11,327 nt of DNA from assembly GCA_038230775.1 (NCBI GenBank), contig JBBRMQ010000136.1, positions 1 to 11,327 of the forward strand. Reading direction: 5' to 3'. Origin of the DNA: JBBRMQ01 sp038230775. Its GTDB lineage: Bacteria > Acidobacteriota > Thermoanaerobaculia > Gp7-AA8. Below the pieces are notes generated by a model, which saw only the letters and a program-made list of their open reading frames with translations, was not told where the DNA came from and searched no databases. This document shows, piece by piece, positions 1 to 5,760 of this stretch. The first letter of the stretch is position 1. Each line of letters starts with the position of its first letter. Position numbers and translations under genes: made by a program.

Positions 1-19
1 CCAACTGAGTTACTCCCGC
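1..19 (-). tRNA. tRNA-Gly, 5' fragment (window edge)
   Basis: The reverse complement reads GCGGGAGTAACTCAGTTGG, a tRNA 5' end: a 7-nt acceptor strand GCGGGAG, then TA and the D-arm signature CTCAGTTGG. The acceptor sequence is typical of bacterial tRNA-Gly, and a glycine tRNA is expected here because the order Thr(UGU)-Tyr(GUA)-Gly matches the E. coli thrU-tyrU-glyT cluster. The anticodon lies outside the window, so the identity is inferred from the acceptor and the context. Confidence 0.75.
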
Positions 20-47
20 TGACCACCCACCCAACCGGCATGTCGCT

Positions 48-104
48 GGTCGCAGGTCGCGTGTCGGCGCTGTTTTTCCGACCCGCGACTTCCGACTAGC
101 GACC
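48..104. repeat. Palindromic spacer repeat, family B copy 1 (within the tRNA cluster)
   Basis: The spacer between tRNA-Tyr and tRNA-Gly holds an imperfect inverted repeat. The left arm at 48-67 (ggtcgcaggtcgcgtgtcgg) pairs imperfectly with the right arm at 78-104, which ends in agcgacc. The 19-mer gtttttccgacccgcgact at 72-90 recurs exactly at 8345-8363 in the tsf-pyrH spacer, so this is a dispersed family and not a local hairpin. It would be transcribed as part of the tRNA precursor. Confidence 0.75.
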
Positions 105-114
105 CCGCGAAGAT

Positions 115-201
115 TGGTGGAGAGTGGAGGGTTCGAACCTCCGTAGGGCGTAGCCCGGCAGATTTACAGTCTGCTGCTTTTAACCACTCAGCCAACTCTC
201 C
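115..201 (-). tRNA. tRNA-Tyr (GTA anticodon)
   Basis: On the minus strand this is an 87-nt class II tRNA. The acceptor strands GGAGAGT and ACTCTCC pair fully, the discriminator is A and CCA is encoded. The anticodon arm is GCAGA-CTGTAAA-TCTGC with anticodon GTA. A long variable arm (about CGGGCTACGCCCTAC) follows, as expected for bacterial tRNA-Tyr, and the T arm is GGAGG-TTCGAAC-CCTCC. It lies 10 nt downstream of tRNA-Thr in the same transcription unit. Confidence 0.97.
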
Positions 202-211
202 AATCTCTAGC

Positions 212-287
212 TGGAGCTGGCGACGGGACTCGAACCCGCGACCTGCTGATTACAAATCAGCTGCTCTACCAACTGAGCTATGCCAGC
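212..287 (-). tRNA. tRNA-Thr (TGT anticodon)
   Basis: A 76-nt tRNA on the minus strand. The anticodon loop in GCTGATTTGTAATCAGC gives TGT, which reads ACA threonine codons. The D arm is GCTCAGTTGGTAGAGC, the T arm is GCGGG-TTCGAGT-CCCGT, the discriminator is T and CCA is encoded. The acceptor strands GCTGGCA and CGCCAGC pair except for the last position (A7 opposite C66), a minor irregularity. It is the first gene of the Thr-Tyr-Gly cluster and follows the promoter at 381-410. Confidence 0.97.
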
Positions 288-380
288 AAAAAACACTCAA
301 ATTTCAAAGACACAACCAGCCCATACACCGGACACTCATTGAAGAGGGAGCTTACGCCAGCGCGGCCGAAGGAACTGCGG

Positions 381-410
381 GTTATAGCAGAATTGCCAAA
401 CCCCGTGCAA
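381..410 (-). promoter_or_regulatory. Sigma70-type promoter of the tRNA cluster
   Basis: On the minus strand there is a -35 box TTGCAC (405-410), an 18-nt spacer and a -10 box TATAAC (381-386). The sequence just downstream of the -10 is C/G-rich (CCGCAG), as in stringently controlled stable-RNA promoters. A start near position 374 would leave a leader of roughly 86 nt before tRNA-Thr. The 143-bp gap 288-430 also separates the tRNAs from the divergent gene at 431; for that gene I see only a poor match (TTGCCA at 393-398, CAGTAT at 416-421). Confidence 0.6.
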
Positions 411-430
411 GCGGTCAGTATTTCAAGCGG

Positions 431-1204
431 ATGGCGATCTTCGTCTTCACCTTATCGCGGCTCGTTCCGTTGCTATTCCTGATCTCCCTTACCCTCGTCG
501 GAAGCCGCTACGCGCACGACCTCGTTCTCCGCACTCGCCCTCGCCTGGCGCGATGGGTTTTCGTTGCAGTCAGCCTCGTCGGATTGCTCGCTTCCGCCCC
601 GTACGCCCTGCGCGCCGGGCTCATCATCGGGGCGAAATCCGCAACAGGCCGCGGGCGCTGGAAAGCCGCCGATCTGCTCTACGCCGGCTACGACTCCTGG
701 AACGGCTCCCGCAGCGAAAGTTCCTTACGCGATTGGGCTTACGTCCGCATGAACGCCGGCGACTGGCGCGGCGCGGAGGAAGTGCTCGAACTCTCCGGAC
801 GCCGGTCGCCGCAGACGACGATGCTCATCGGCTTGTGCCAGTACTACGAAAACAAGCCGGCGGCCCAGACAACGCTCTCCAGCGTTCCCGACGTCGCCGG
901 CACCCAACTCTGCGTTCGCGACTACCTCCTCGGCCGCCTCACCCAGAAACGTGGCGACCTGAACCACGCGTATCAGTTGTATGAGCGATCGGCGCGCTGG
1001 GAAGCCGACTTCTTTCCGAGCATCTACCACGGCAGCCGCATCGCCCTGATGGGCGGAAACGCCGCGCTCGCGACATCGATCGTCGACGGATTCGTCCGCC
1101 AATCTCCGACCTCGGCGAACGATCGGGATATTCAGATTCTCCGCACCAGCGTCCGCACGAACACCCTCCCGCCCGACAAGGAGTTCGTCGTTGTCTCGAA
1201 TTGA
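431..1204 (+). CDS. Membrane-anchored TPR-like protein of unknown function
   Basis: A 257-residue protein that I do not recognise as a named family. The N-terminus has two hydrophobic segments, about residues 8-24 and 40-60 (possibly continuing to about 68), so it is probably membrane anchored. The remainder is soluble and helical with TPR-like spacing. Examples are the stretch from about 97 to 123 with DWAYVRMNAGDWRGAEEVLE, and the stretch 164-190 with YLLGRLTQKRGDLNHAYQLYERS followed by another helix pair. Such repeats usually mediate protein contacts. It starts with ATG at 431 with no strong Shine-Dalgarno sequence. Its end overlaps the next gene by 14 bp, so the two are very likely cotranscribed and translationally coupled. 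A partnership with the membrane enzyme encoded next is an inference from this overlap only. Confidence 0.8.
   Translation: MAIFVFTLSRLVPLLFLISLTLVGSRYAHDLVLRTRPRLARWVFVAVSLVGLLASAPYALRAGLIIGAKSATGRGRWKAADLLYAGYDSWNGSRSESSLRDWAYVRMNAGDWRGAEEVLELSGRRSPQTTMLIGLCQYYENKPAAQTTLSSVPDVAGTQLCVRDYLLGRLTQKRGDLNHAYQLYERSARWEADFFPSIYHGSRIALMGGNAALATSIVDGFVRQSPTSANDRDIQILRTSVRTNTLPPDKEFVVVSN
1178..1183 (+). promoter_or_regulatory. Shine-Dalgarno site supporting a TTG start
   Basis: AAGGAG lies 7 nt upstream of TTG at 1191, inside the 3' end of the preceding gene. This favours TTG 1191 over the in-frame GTG at 1206. Confidence 0.65.
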
Positions 1205-2126
1205 GGTGCGGGCCGAGGATGTGTTGACGGTGGCGGCGGCGGGGGCGTTGCTGCTCTTTCTGGGCGTCAAGTCGTTCAGCAAGCTCCATCTCAGCGAAGG
1301 CAACTACTGGGACTTCGCGTTCATCCTCCTTCCGGTCGCACTCCTGGTGTTCACGGCATCGATCCGTTACGCGTTTCGTCCCGTCGGAGCGCCGGCCATT
1401 CGCGAGATGGGCGCGCAGACCGGGCACATCCTGCGCGACTGGTCGCCGTTCCTCATCTTTCTGATGCTGTACGAGAGCTTTCGCCTCAACACCTGGGATC
1501 TCGTCTCGCCGGTGGACAAGGACGCGATGCTGCTGCGCTGGGATCGAGCCCTCTTCGGCGAGACGCCTTCGGTTCGAATGGATTCCTGGATCAATCCCGG
1601 TCTGACGCGCGTGATGGTGATCGCCTACGTCCTTCATCTGGTCATGCCACCGCTGATGGGACTGATCTGGTATCGCCGCGATGTGAAGGTCTTCCGAGAG
1701 TTTCTGCTCGCCGTGCTCGTGGCGGGGATCATCGGCACGCAGGGCTACGTGCTCATTCCGGGCATCGGCCCGGGCATCGCGTTCCCGTCGCTCTTCCGAC
1801 ACGGGCTGAGCGGCGATGTGTACCAGAGCATCACCGGTCTGATGGACAGCGCACGCGCGCCGCGCGACGTCTTCCCGAGCCTGCACGTTGCGATCTCGTC
1901 GATCGTGCTGTGGTACGCGTGGAGGCGCGGACGGCTGACGTTCGCGATCGCGCTGCCGGTCGTCGTCGCGAACTGGATCTCGACGCTCTATCTGCGCTAC
2001 CACTACATGGTCGACGTTGCGGCGGGGTGGGCAGTCGCGATTCTGTCCATCGCGCTCGCGTCGCTGATCCTCAGGATCGAGGTGTCTGTCGTCGGACTTC
2101 GTAGCAAAGAACCGCAGCCGCTGTAG
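1191..2126 (+). CDS. PAP2-superfamily membrane enzyme, inositolphosphotransferase (Aur1/IPC synthase)-like
   Basis: A 311-residue polytopic membrane protein. Hydrophobic segments lie at about 10-27, 41-58, 85-97, 139-160, 170-192, 231-245, 249-267 and 276-294. It carries PAP2 catalytic motifs: PSLHVA at 229-234 (His232) and LYLRYHYMVDVAAG at 267-280 (Arg269, His271, Asp275). The YVLIPGIGPG stretch at 186-195 is like the PAP2_3/Aur1-type branch, which moves or removes phosphate head groups on lipids (phosphatidate phosphatase, inositolphosphorylceramide synthase). The substrate cannot be read from sequence; undecaprenyl-diphosphate or phosphatidate phosphatase activity remains possible. The TTG start is supported by AAGGAG 7 nt upstream. 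It overlaps the TPR-like gene by 14 bp upstream and the convergent rlmB by 56 bp at its 3' end. Confidence 0.85.
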   Translation: MSRIEVRAEDVLTVAAAGALLLFLGVKSFSKLHLSEGNYWDFAFILLPVALLVFTASIRYAFRPVGAPAIREMGAQTGHILRDWSPFLIFLMLYESFRLNTWDLVSPVDKDAMLLRWDRALFGETPSVRMDSWINPGLTRVMVIAYVLHLVMPPLMGLIWYRRDVKVFREFLLAVLVAGIIGTQGYVLIPGIGPGIAFPSLFRHGLSGDVYQSITGLMDSARAPRDVFPSLHVAISSIVLWYAWRRGRLTFAIALPVVVANWISTLYLRYHYMVDVAAGWAVAILSIALASLILRIEVSVVGLRSKEPQPL

Positions 2127-2781
2127 CGACGTTGAACGAGTCGACGTGGCCGGTCATCGGAATCGTGATGACGCGATCGCAGTGCTCGAGCACATTTCTG
2201 CGGATTCCCTTGCCTTCACTGCCTAACACCAGCGCGACCTTGCCCGTGAAGTCGACCCCGGACGGTGGATCGCCATCGCGGCCGGCGGCGTACACCCAGA
2301 ACTCCTGCTTTTTCAGCGACTCGATCGTGCGCGCGAGGTTCGTGACCTGCGCGACCTTCACCCACTGCGCCGCACCGGCCGATGCTTTCACCGCTGTCGG
2401 AGTGAGGCCGACGCTCTCATGCTGCGGGAGGACGACGAGGTCGACGCCGAAGCCGTCCGCCACGCGCAGAATCGCGCCGAGATTCTGCGGATCCGTGATT
2501 CCGTCGAGGATCAGGACGAAAGCCGCGTTCTCTACGATCGTGTCGAAATCCGCGTAGCCCGCTTCCGAAACATCGGCCACGACGCCGTTGTGCACGCCGC
2601 GCTGGGCCAGGCGCTCGATCGATTCCGCGGGCAACATGCGCAGAGGCACGCCCGCGTCTTTCGCCGCCGTGATCACGCGCTGCACTTTGCCGCCGTGCTC
2701 CTTCGAGATCGCGACGTAGTGGATCTTCTTCGGATCCGCGCGGATGGCCTCCAGGACTGGGTTGACGCCGTAGATGATCAT
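2071..2781 (-). CDS. rlmB: 23S rRNA (guanosine-2'-O-)-methyltransferase RlmB (SpoU/TrmH family)
   Basis: A 236-residue SPOUT methyltransferase. The N-terminal RNA-binding substrate domain (about 1-75) begins MIIYGVNPVLEAIR, typical of RlmB. The trefoil-knot catalytic domain follows with motif 1 LDGITDPQNLGAILR (92-106, Asn100 and Arg106), motif 2 LVLGSEGKGI (184-193, Glu189) and motif 3 IPMTGHVDSFNVATAAAV (207-224). Motif 3 reads SFNVA where most members have SLNVS, a mild deviation. The known role of RlmB is 2'-O-methylation of G2251 in the peptidyl-transferase region of 23S rRNA, using S-adenosylmethionine; other SpoU members act on tRNA, so the exact target is inferred. Its ATG overlaps the pyrD stop as ATGA (2778-2781), indicating coupling. 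Its 3' end overlaps the convergent PAP2 gene by 56 bp. Confidence 0.92.
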   Translation of the reverse strand: MIIYGVNPVLEAIRADPKKIHYVAISKEHGGKVQRVITAAKDAGVPLRMLPAESIERLAQRGVHNGVVADVSEAGYADFDTIVENAAFVLILDGITDPQNLGAILRVADGFGVDLVVLPQHESVGLTPTAVKASAGAAQWVKVAQVTNLARTIESLKKQEFWVYAAGRDGDPPSGVDFTGKVALVLGSEGKGIRRNVLEHCDRVITIPMTGHVDSFNVATAAAVLCYEVRRQTPRS

Positions 2782-3884
2782 GCGAGCTCTCGCGCCAGGC
2801 GCGACGGCAGCGAGGGTCCCTCAAAAACGAAGCTCGTGTAAAGCTGCACCAGATTCGCGCCCGCCTCAAATTTCGCGCGTGCGTCCGCTGCGGTGAACAC
2901 GCCGCCGACGCCGATCAGCGGATAGTCCGCCCCGACTCTACGCCGCACATCTTTCAGGATCGCCGTCGATTTCTCGAACAGCGGGCGGCCGGATAAACCC
3001 CCGTCGCTCGTCGCGGTCGTGTTCGTGCAGATCAATCCGTCGACACGATTCACGGCGATGTCACAGATCTCGCCTAACAACACGTCATCGACGTCGGGCG
3101 CGATCTTTACCAGCAGGGGTTTCGTTCGATCGACGGCGGACAGAATCGCATCGAGGTGCTCGGGCCGCTGCAGCTCGCGCAGCGACGGCGTGTTCGGCGA
3201 CGACAGATTCAAAACGCACACGTCGGCGTACGGCGCGAGCTTGCGCAGACATTCGGCATACGCATCCGGCGCGGCGTCGAGCGGCACATCGCGATTCTTG
3301 CCCACGTTCACGAACAGCGGCACCGTCCGATTCCAGTCGCGCAGACGCGCGGCGACCGCATCGGCTCCGTCGTTGTTGAAGCCGAGGCGATTGACGAGCG
3401 CGTTCGGCGCGCGAAAGAGCCGCGGCTTCGGATTGCCGGGTTGCGGGCGCAGCGTCACGGTTCCGACCTCGATGAATCCGAAGCCAAGCGCCGCGAGGAA
3501 CGGCATCATCACCGCGTTCTTGTCGAAGCCGGCGGCGATGCCGATTGGAGACTTGAACGTGAGTCCGAACAGCCCCTCACCCGGCCTTCGGCCACCCTCT
3601 CCCCGCTCCGCGGGGCGAGGGGCAACGAACTCACCGCTCGTGACTCGTTGCCCTTCTCCACGTAGGGTGGGGCGAGGGGCAACGAAGGACGGACGCGTAG
3701 TTAGTATTCCTTCTCCCCGCGTGCGGGGAGAAGGTGCGCGAAGCGCGGATGAGGGGCTGCACCAGGTTTCGATGAGTCGCAACACTAACGGAATCTGCTG
3801 CAGCCTCACGATCTGCGCGACGGTCAGCTCGTGCGCGTCTTCCGCGTCGAGCAGAAACAACAGCTTTCGGATCAGCGAATACAT
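2778..3884 (-). CDS. pyrD: Dihydroorotate dehydrogenase (quinone), class 2, with an in-frame repeat insertion
   Basis: A 368-residue flavoenzyme oxidising dihydroorotate to orotate with FMN and passing electrons to membrane quinones (pyrimidine synthesis). Residues 1-42 are the membrane-associating helices of class 2 enzymes (MYSLIRKLLFLLDAEDAHEL). The barrel starts at LFGLTFKSPIGIAAGFDK (105-122) and shows GTVTLRPQPGNPKPRLFR (141-158), NRLGFNN (165-171), NVGKN (193-197), NLSSPNTPSLR (226-236) with the class 2 catalytic serine at 229, GGLSGRPL, and IGVGG plus AGANLVQLY at the phosphate site. Residues 43-105 are an extra Arg/Pro/Gly-rich segment encoded by a palindromic repeat; without it the length is about 305. 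All core motifs remain in frame, so the gene looks functional. It starts 13 bp inside the end of gltX with no clear Shine-Dalgarno sequence, and overlaps rlmB as ATGA. Confidence 0.95.
   Translation of the reverse strand: MYSLIRKLLFLLDAEDAHELTVAQIVRLQQIPLVLRLIETWCSPSSALRAPSPRTRGEGILTTRPSFVAPRPTLRGEGQRVTSGEFVAPRPAERGEGGRRPGEGLFGLTFKSPIGIAAGFDKNAVMMPFLAALGFGFIEVGTVTLRPQPGNPKPRLFRAPNALVNRLGFNNDGADAVAARLRDWNRTVPLFVNVGKNRDVPLDAAPDAYAECLRKLAPYADVCVLNLSSPNTPSLRELQRPEHLDAILSAVDRTKPLLVKIAPDVDDVLLGEICDIAVNRVDGLICTNTTATSDGGLSGRPLFEKSTAILKDVRRRVGADYPLIGVGGVFTAADARAKFEAGANLVQLYTSFVFEGPSLPSRLARELA
3571..3759. repeat. 189-bp palindromic repeat element inserted in frame in pyrD
   Basis: The ends form an inverted repeat (agcccctcacc at the left end, the reverse complement of gatgaggggct at the right end). 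Inside are three related units containing CCTTCTCCCCGC-type hairpin arms, starting at 3595, 3652 and 3709, exactly 57 bp apart. The 18-mer ggggcgaggggcaacgaa occurs at 3612-3629 and 3669-3686. In the coding frame this gives three copies of APxPxxRGEG at residues 50-59, 69-78 and 88-97, exactly 19 residues apart. The total of 63 codons keeps the frame. It resembles hairpin repeats otherwise seen between genes. Confidence 0.9.
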
Positions 3885-5230
3885 CGCTCAGCGCGGGCCA
3901 GGGGCGACAGAACGCTGGGATCGACTTCACTCGCGTGCTGCAGAAGAGGAATCGCGCGCACGAGCTCCGGGCCGTGGTCCATTCCGGTAAGGATCATCCG
4001 CAGTGGTTGAAAGAGCGCCTTTCCCTTCAATCCGGTCGCGTTCTTCAAGCGCTCGTTGAACGCCTTCACGTCGTCGACGCCATTCTTCAACTCCGCCGCG
4101 ACGGCTTCGGCGAACGCGCGGTCGACCTCCGGCGCTGAGTAATCGGTGACGAAGCGCAGAGCCTCGCGGAACTCCGTCAGGCGATGCACGCTCGTCTTGA
4201 CGACATCGATCCCCTCCTCCAGCCACGGCACATCGAAGAAGCGCGCGACCATCGGTCGCAACTCGGCAGCGGACATTGCGTGGATGTACTGCCCGTTCAA
4301 CCACTCGAACTTCTGCGGATCGAACACCGCCGGCGCAGAGTTGACGCGCTGGAGCGAGAAATTCTCGATCGCGTACGCGCGGTCGAAGACGTCGCGGCCG
4401 TCCGGCGCCGACCAGCCTAACAACGCGAGATAGTTCACCATCGCATCCGGCAGGTAACCCTCGTCCGCGTAGGCCGAGACCGACGTCGCGCCGTGACGCT
4501 TCGAGAGCTTCGTGCGGTCCTGGCCCAGGATCAGGGAAACGTGGGCGAATTCGGGGACGGGCCATTGCATGGCGCGATAGACCAACACCTGTCGATGCGT
4601 GTTCGTCAAATGCTCCTCGGCCCGGATCACATGGGTGATCTCCATGTGGTGATCGTCGACCACGACCGAGAAGTTGTACGTGGGCAGCCCGTCCGTGCGA
4701 AAAATGATGAAGTCGCCGAGTGAATCCTTCTTCCAGGTCACCTCGCCGCGAATGAGGTCGTTGATCGTGACGTCGCCATCGTTCGGAACGTGAAAGCGGA
4801 TCGCGTGTGGCGTGTGGTCGTCACGCCGATGCAACCAACACTTCAGGTCGTAGTGCGGCGGACGGCCTTCGGCCTCCGCAGCTTTCCGTTTGAGCTCCAG
4901 CTCTTCCTCGCTGCAGTAACAGCGATACGCGATGTCGCGCTCGATGAGCTCCTTCGCCACGTCGATGTAGTTGCGCTCCGACTGGCGATACGGCGCGTGG
5001 GGACCGCCGGCGTCGGGGCCTTCGTCCCATTGCAGTCCCAACCACCGGAGATCGTCGAGGACCATCGTTTCCGACTCGCGCGTCGAGCGCGCCTGATCGG
5101 TGTCCTCAACGCGGATGATGAACGTCCCGCGATGATGCTTTGCATACAACCAGTTGAAGATCGCCGTGCGCGCGCCGCCGACGTGGAGATGCCCTGTGGG
5201 CGATGGTGCGAAGCGTACGCGAACGGTCAT
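3872..5230 (-). CDS. gltX: Glutamyl-tRNA synthetase (class I)
   Basis: A 452-residue cytoplasmic enzyme that charges tRNA-Glu with glutamate using ATP. It begins MTVRVRFAPSPTGHLHVGG, with the HIGH-like motif HVGG at 16-19. RVEDTDQARS (40-49) is the conserved glutamate/tRNA-acceptor region, LILGQDRTKLSKRHGA (233-248) holds the KMSKS-like KLSKR (241-245), and the C-terminal anticodon-binding domain includes GLKGKALFQPLRMILTG (400-416). Cys104, Cys106 and Cys131 with His134 are candidate ligands of the zinc site found in some bacterial GluRS. Whether it also misacylates tRNA-Gln (non-discriminating type) cannot be decided here. It is first in the gltX-pyrD-rlmB unit and its end overlaps pyrD by 13 bp. 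No Shine-Dalgarno sequence precedes the ATG, and a promoter lies almost on the start. Confidence 0.97.
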   Translation of the reverse strand: MTVRVRFAPSPTGHLHVGGARTAIFNWLYAKHHRGTFIIRVEDTDQARSTRESETMVLDDLRWLGLQWDEGPDAGGPHAPYRQSERNYIDVAKELIERDIAYRCYCSEEELELKRKAAEAEGRPPHYDLKCWLHRRDDHTPHAIRFHVPNDGDVTINDLIRGEVTWKKDSLGDFIIFRTDGLPTYNFSVVVDDHHMEITHVIRAEEHLTNTHRQVLVYRAMQWPVPEFAHVSLILGQDRTKLSKRHGATSVSAYADEGYLPDAMVNYLALLGWSAPDGRDVFDRAYAIENFSLQRVNSAPAVFDPQKFEWLNGQYIHAMSAAELRPMVARFFDVPWLEEGIDVVKTSVHRLTEFREALRFVTDYSAPEVDRAFAEAVAAELKNGVDDVKAFNERLKNATGLKGKALFQPLRMILTGMDHGPELVRAIPLLQHASEVDPSVLSPLARAERCIR

Positions 5231-5239
5231 TGGTGACGA

Positions 5240-5267
5240 AGTGTATCGGTTGAGTCTCTTCGGTCAA
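5240..5267 (-). promoter_or_regulatory. Candidate promoter of gltX-pyrD-rlmB, giving a near-leaderless mRNA
   Basis: On the minus strand TTGACC (5262-5267), a 16-nt spacer and TACACT (5240-5245) match -35 and -10 boxes. The -10 ends only 9 nt before the gltX ATG at 5230, so transcription would start within a few nucleotides of the start codon. This fits the absence of a Shine-Dalgarno sequence. Confidence 0.45.
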
Positions 5268-5316
5268 GGAACGCCAACAGGCCTAACTTTCTCCGACCGC
5301 TCCCGTCCCTCCATGC

Positions 5317-5760
5317 ATGCTGCCGCTGATTCTCGCCGCCGTGATGTCGTCCATCCCTGTCGACCATCGAATCAACGATTTTTTCTCGGACGTCCTGAAG
5401 CACGCGAACATCTTCAACAACGTGTCCGAGGCTGCGGCATTTCTGGTGCGCGACACGCGCGGAGACGTGCAGTGCCTCCTGTGGCCGATGACGAACGGCT
5501 ATCAGGAGCAGACCTTCACGGGTGAGATCCCTCGGGGAACGTTGGCCATCGTACACACGCATCCGCACGATTGCCCCGCGCCTTCGCCTCAGGACATCGA
5601 TGAGGCGAAAGCACTCAAGCTGCCGATCTACGTACTGACGCGGGCTTCGATCACCCTGATCGATCCATCTTCCGGTGAGGCGATACCGGTCGTGAAAGCG
5701 CGACTGTGGGCCAGCCCCCGACTCAATCTGAAGTGTGAAGATCAGTGGCTGGCTCGTTAG
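5317..5760 (+). CDS. Small JAMM/MPN-motif (JAB-like) putative metalloprotein
   Basis: A 147-residue protein of unknown function. It contains a complete JAMM signature H-T-H-x7-S-x2-D: His80, His82, Ser90 and Asp93 in VHTHPHDCPAPSPQD. Glu38 in the preceding SEAAAFLVRD segment could supply the conserved upstream glutamate. JAMM proteins are zinc metallopeptidases, often isopeptidases or deubiquitinase-like, although several bacterial branches are uncharacterised. The first dozen residues (MLPLILAAVMSSI) are hydrophobic and could be a short signal peptide or membrane contact; the evidence is weak. It has no ubiquitin-like, E1-like or NlpC/P60 partner next to it. It is an isolated plus-strand gene, 86 bp from the divergent gltX, and its TAG stop overlaps the ispF stop by 4 bp. 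ATG 5317 lacks an obvious Shine-Dalgarno sequence. Confidence 0.75.
   Translation: MLPLILAAVMSSIPVDHRINDFFSDVLKHANIFNNVSEAAAFLVRDTRGDVQCLLWPMTNGYQEQTFTGEIPRGTLAIVHTHPHDCPAPSPQDIDEAKALKLPIYVLTRASITLIDPSSGEAIPVVKARLWASPRLNLKCEDQWLAR

Noticed and set aside
393..421. A plus-strand promoter for the TPR-like gene (TTGCCA, 17 nt, CAGTAT)
   Set aside because: The -10 box is a poor match and the region overlaps the better minus-strand tRNA promoter, so it is not listed as a feature.
939..2003. A 354-codon minus-strand open frame over the TPR/PAP2 genes
   Set aside because: Its composition is highly charged and Arg-rich with no recognisable motif, while the plus strand encodes clear membrane segments and PAP2 motifs.
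3595..3738. A CRISPR-like array from the evenly spaced units in pyrD
   Set aside because: The units are diverged palindromic hairpin words in a coding frame, with no conserved spacer/repeat pattern and no cas genes.
3571..3759. pyrD as a pseudogene or frameshifted gene because of the abnormal segment
   Set aside because: The frame is continuous, the insert is exactly 63 codons, and every FMN and catalytic motif follows intact.
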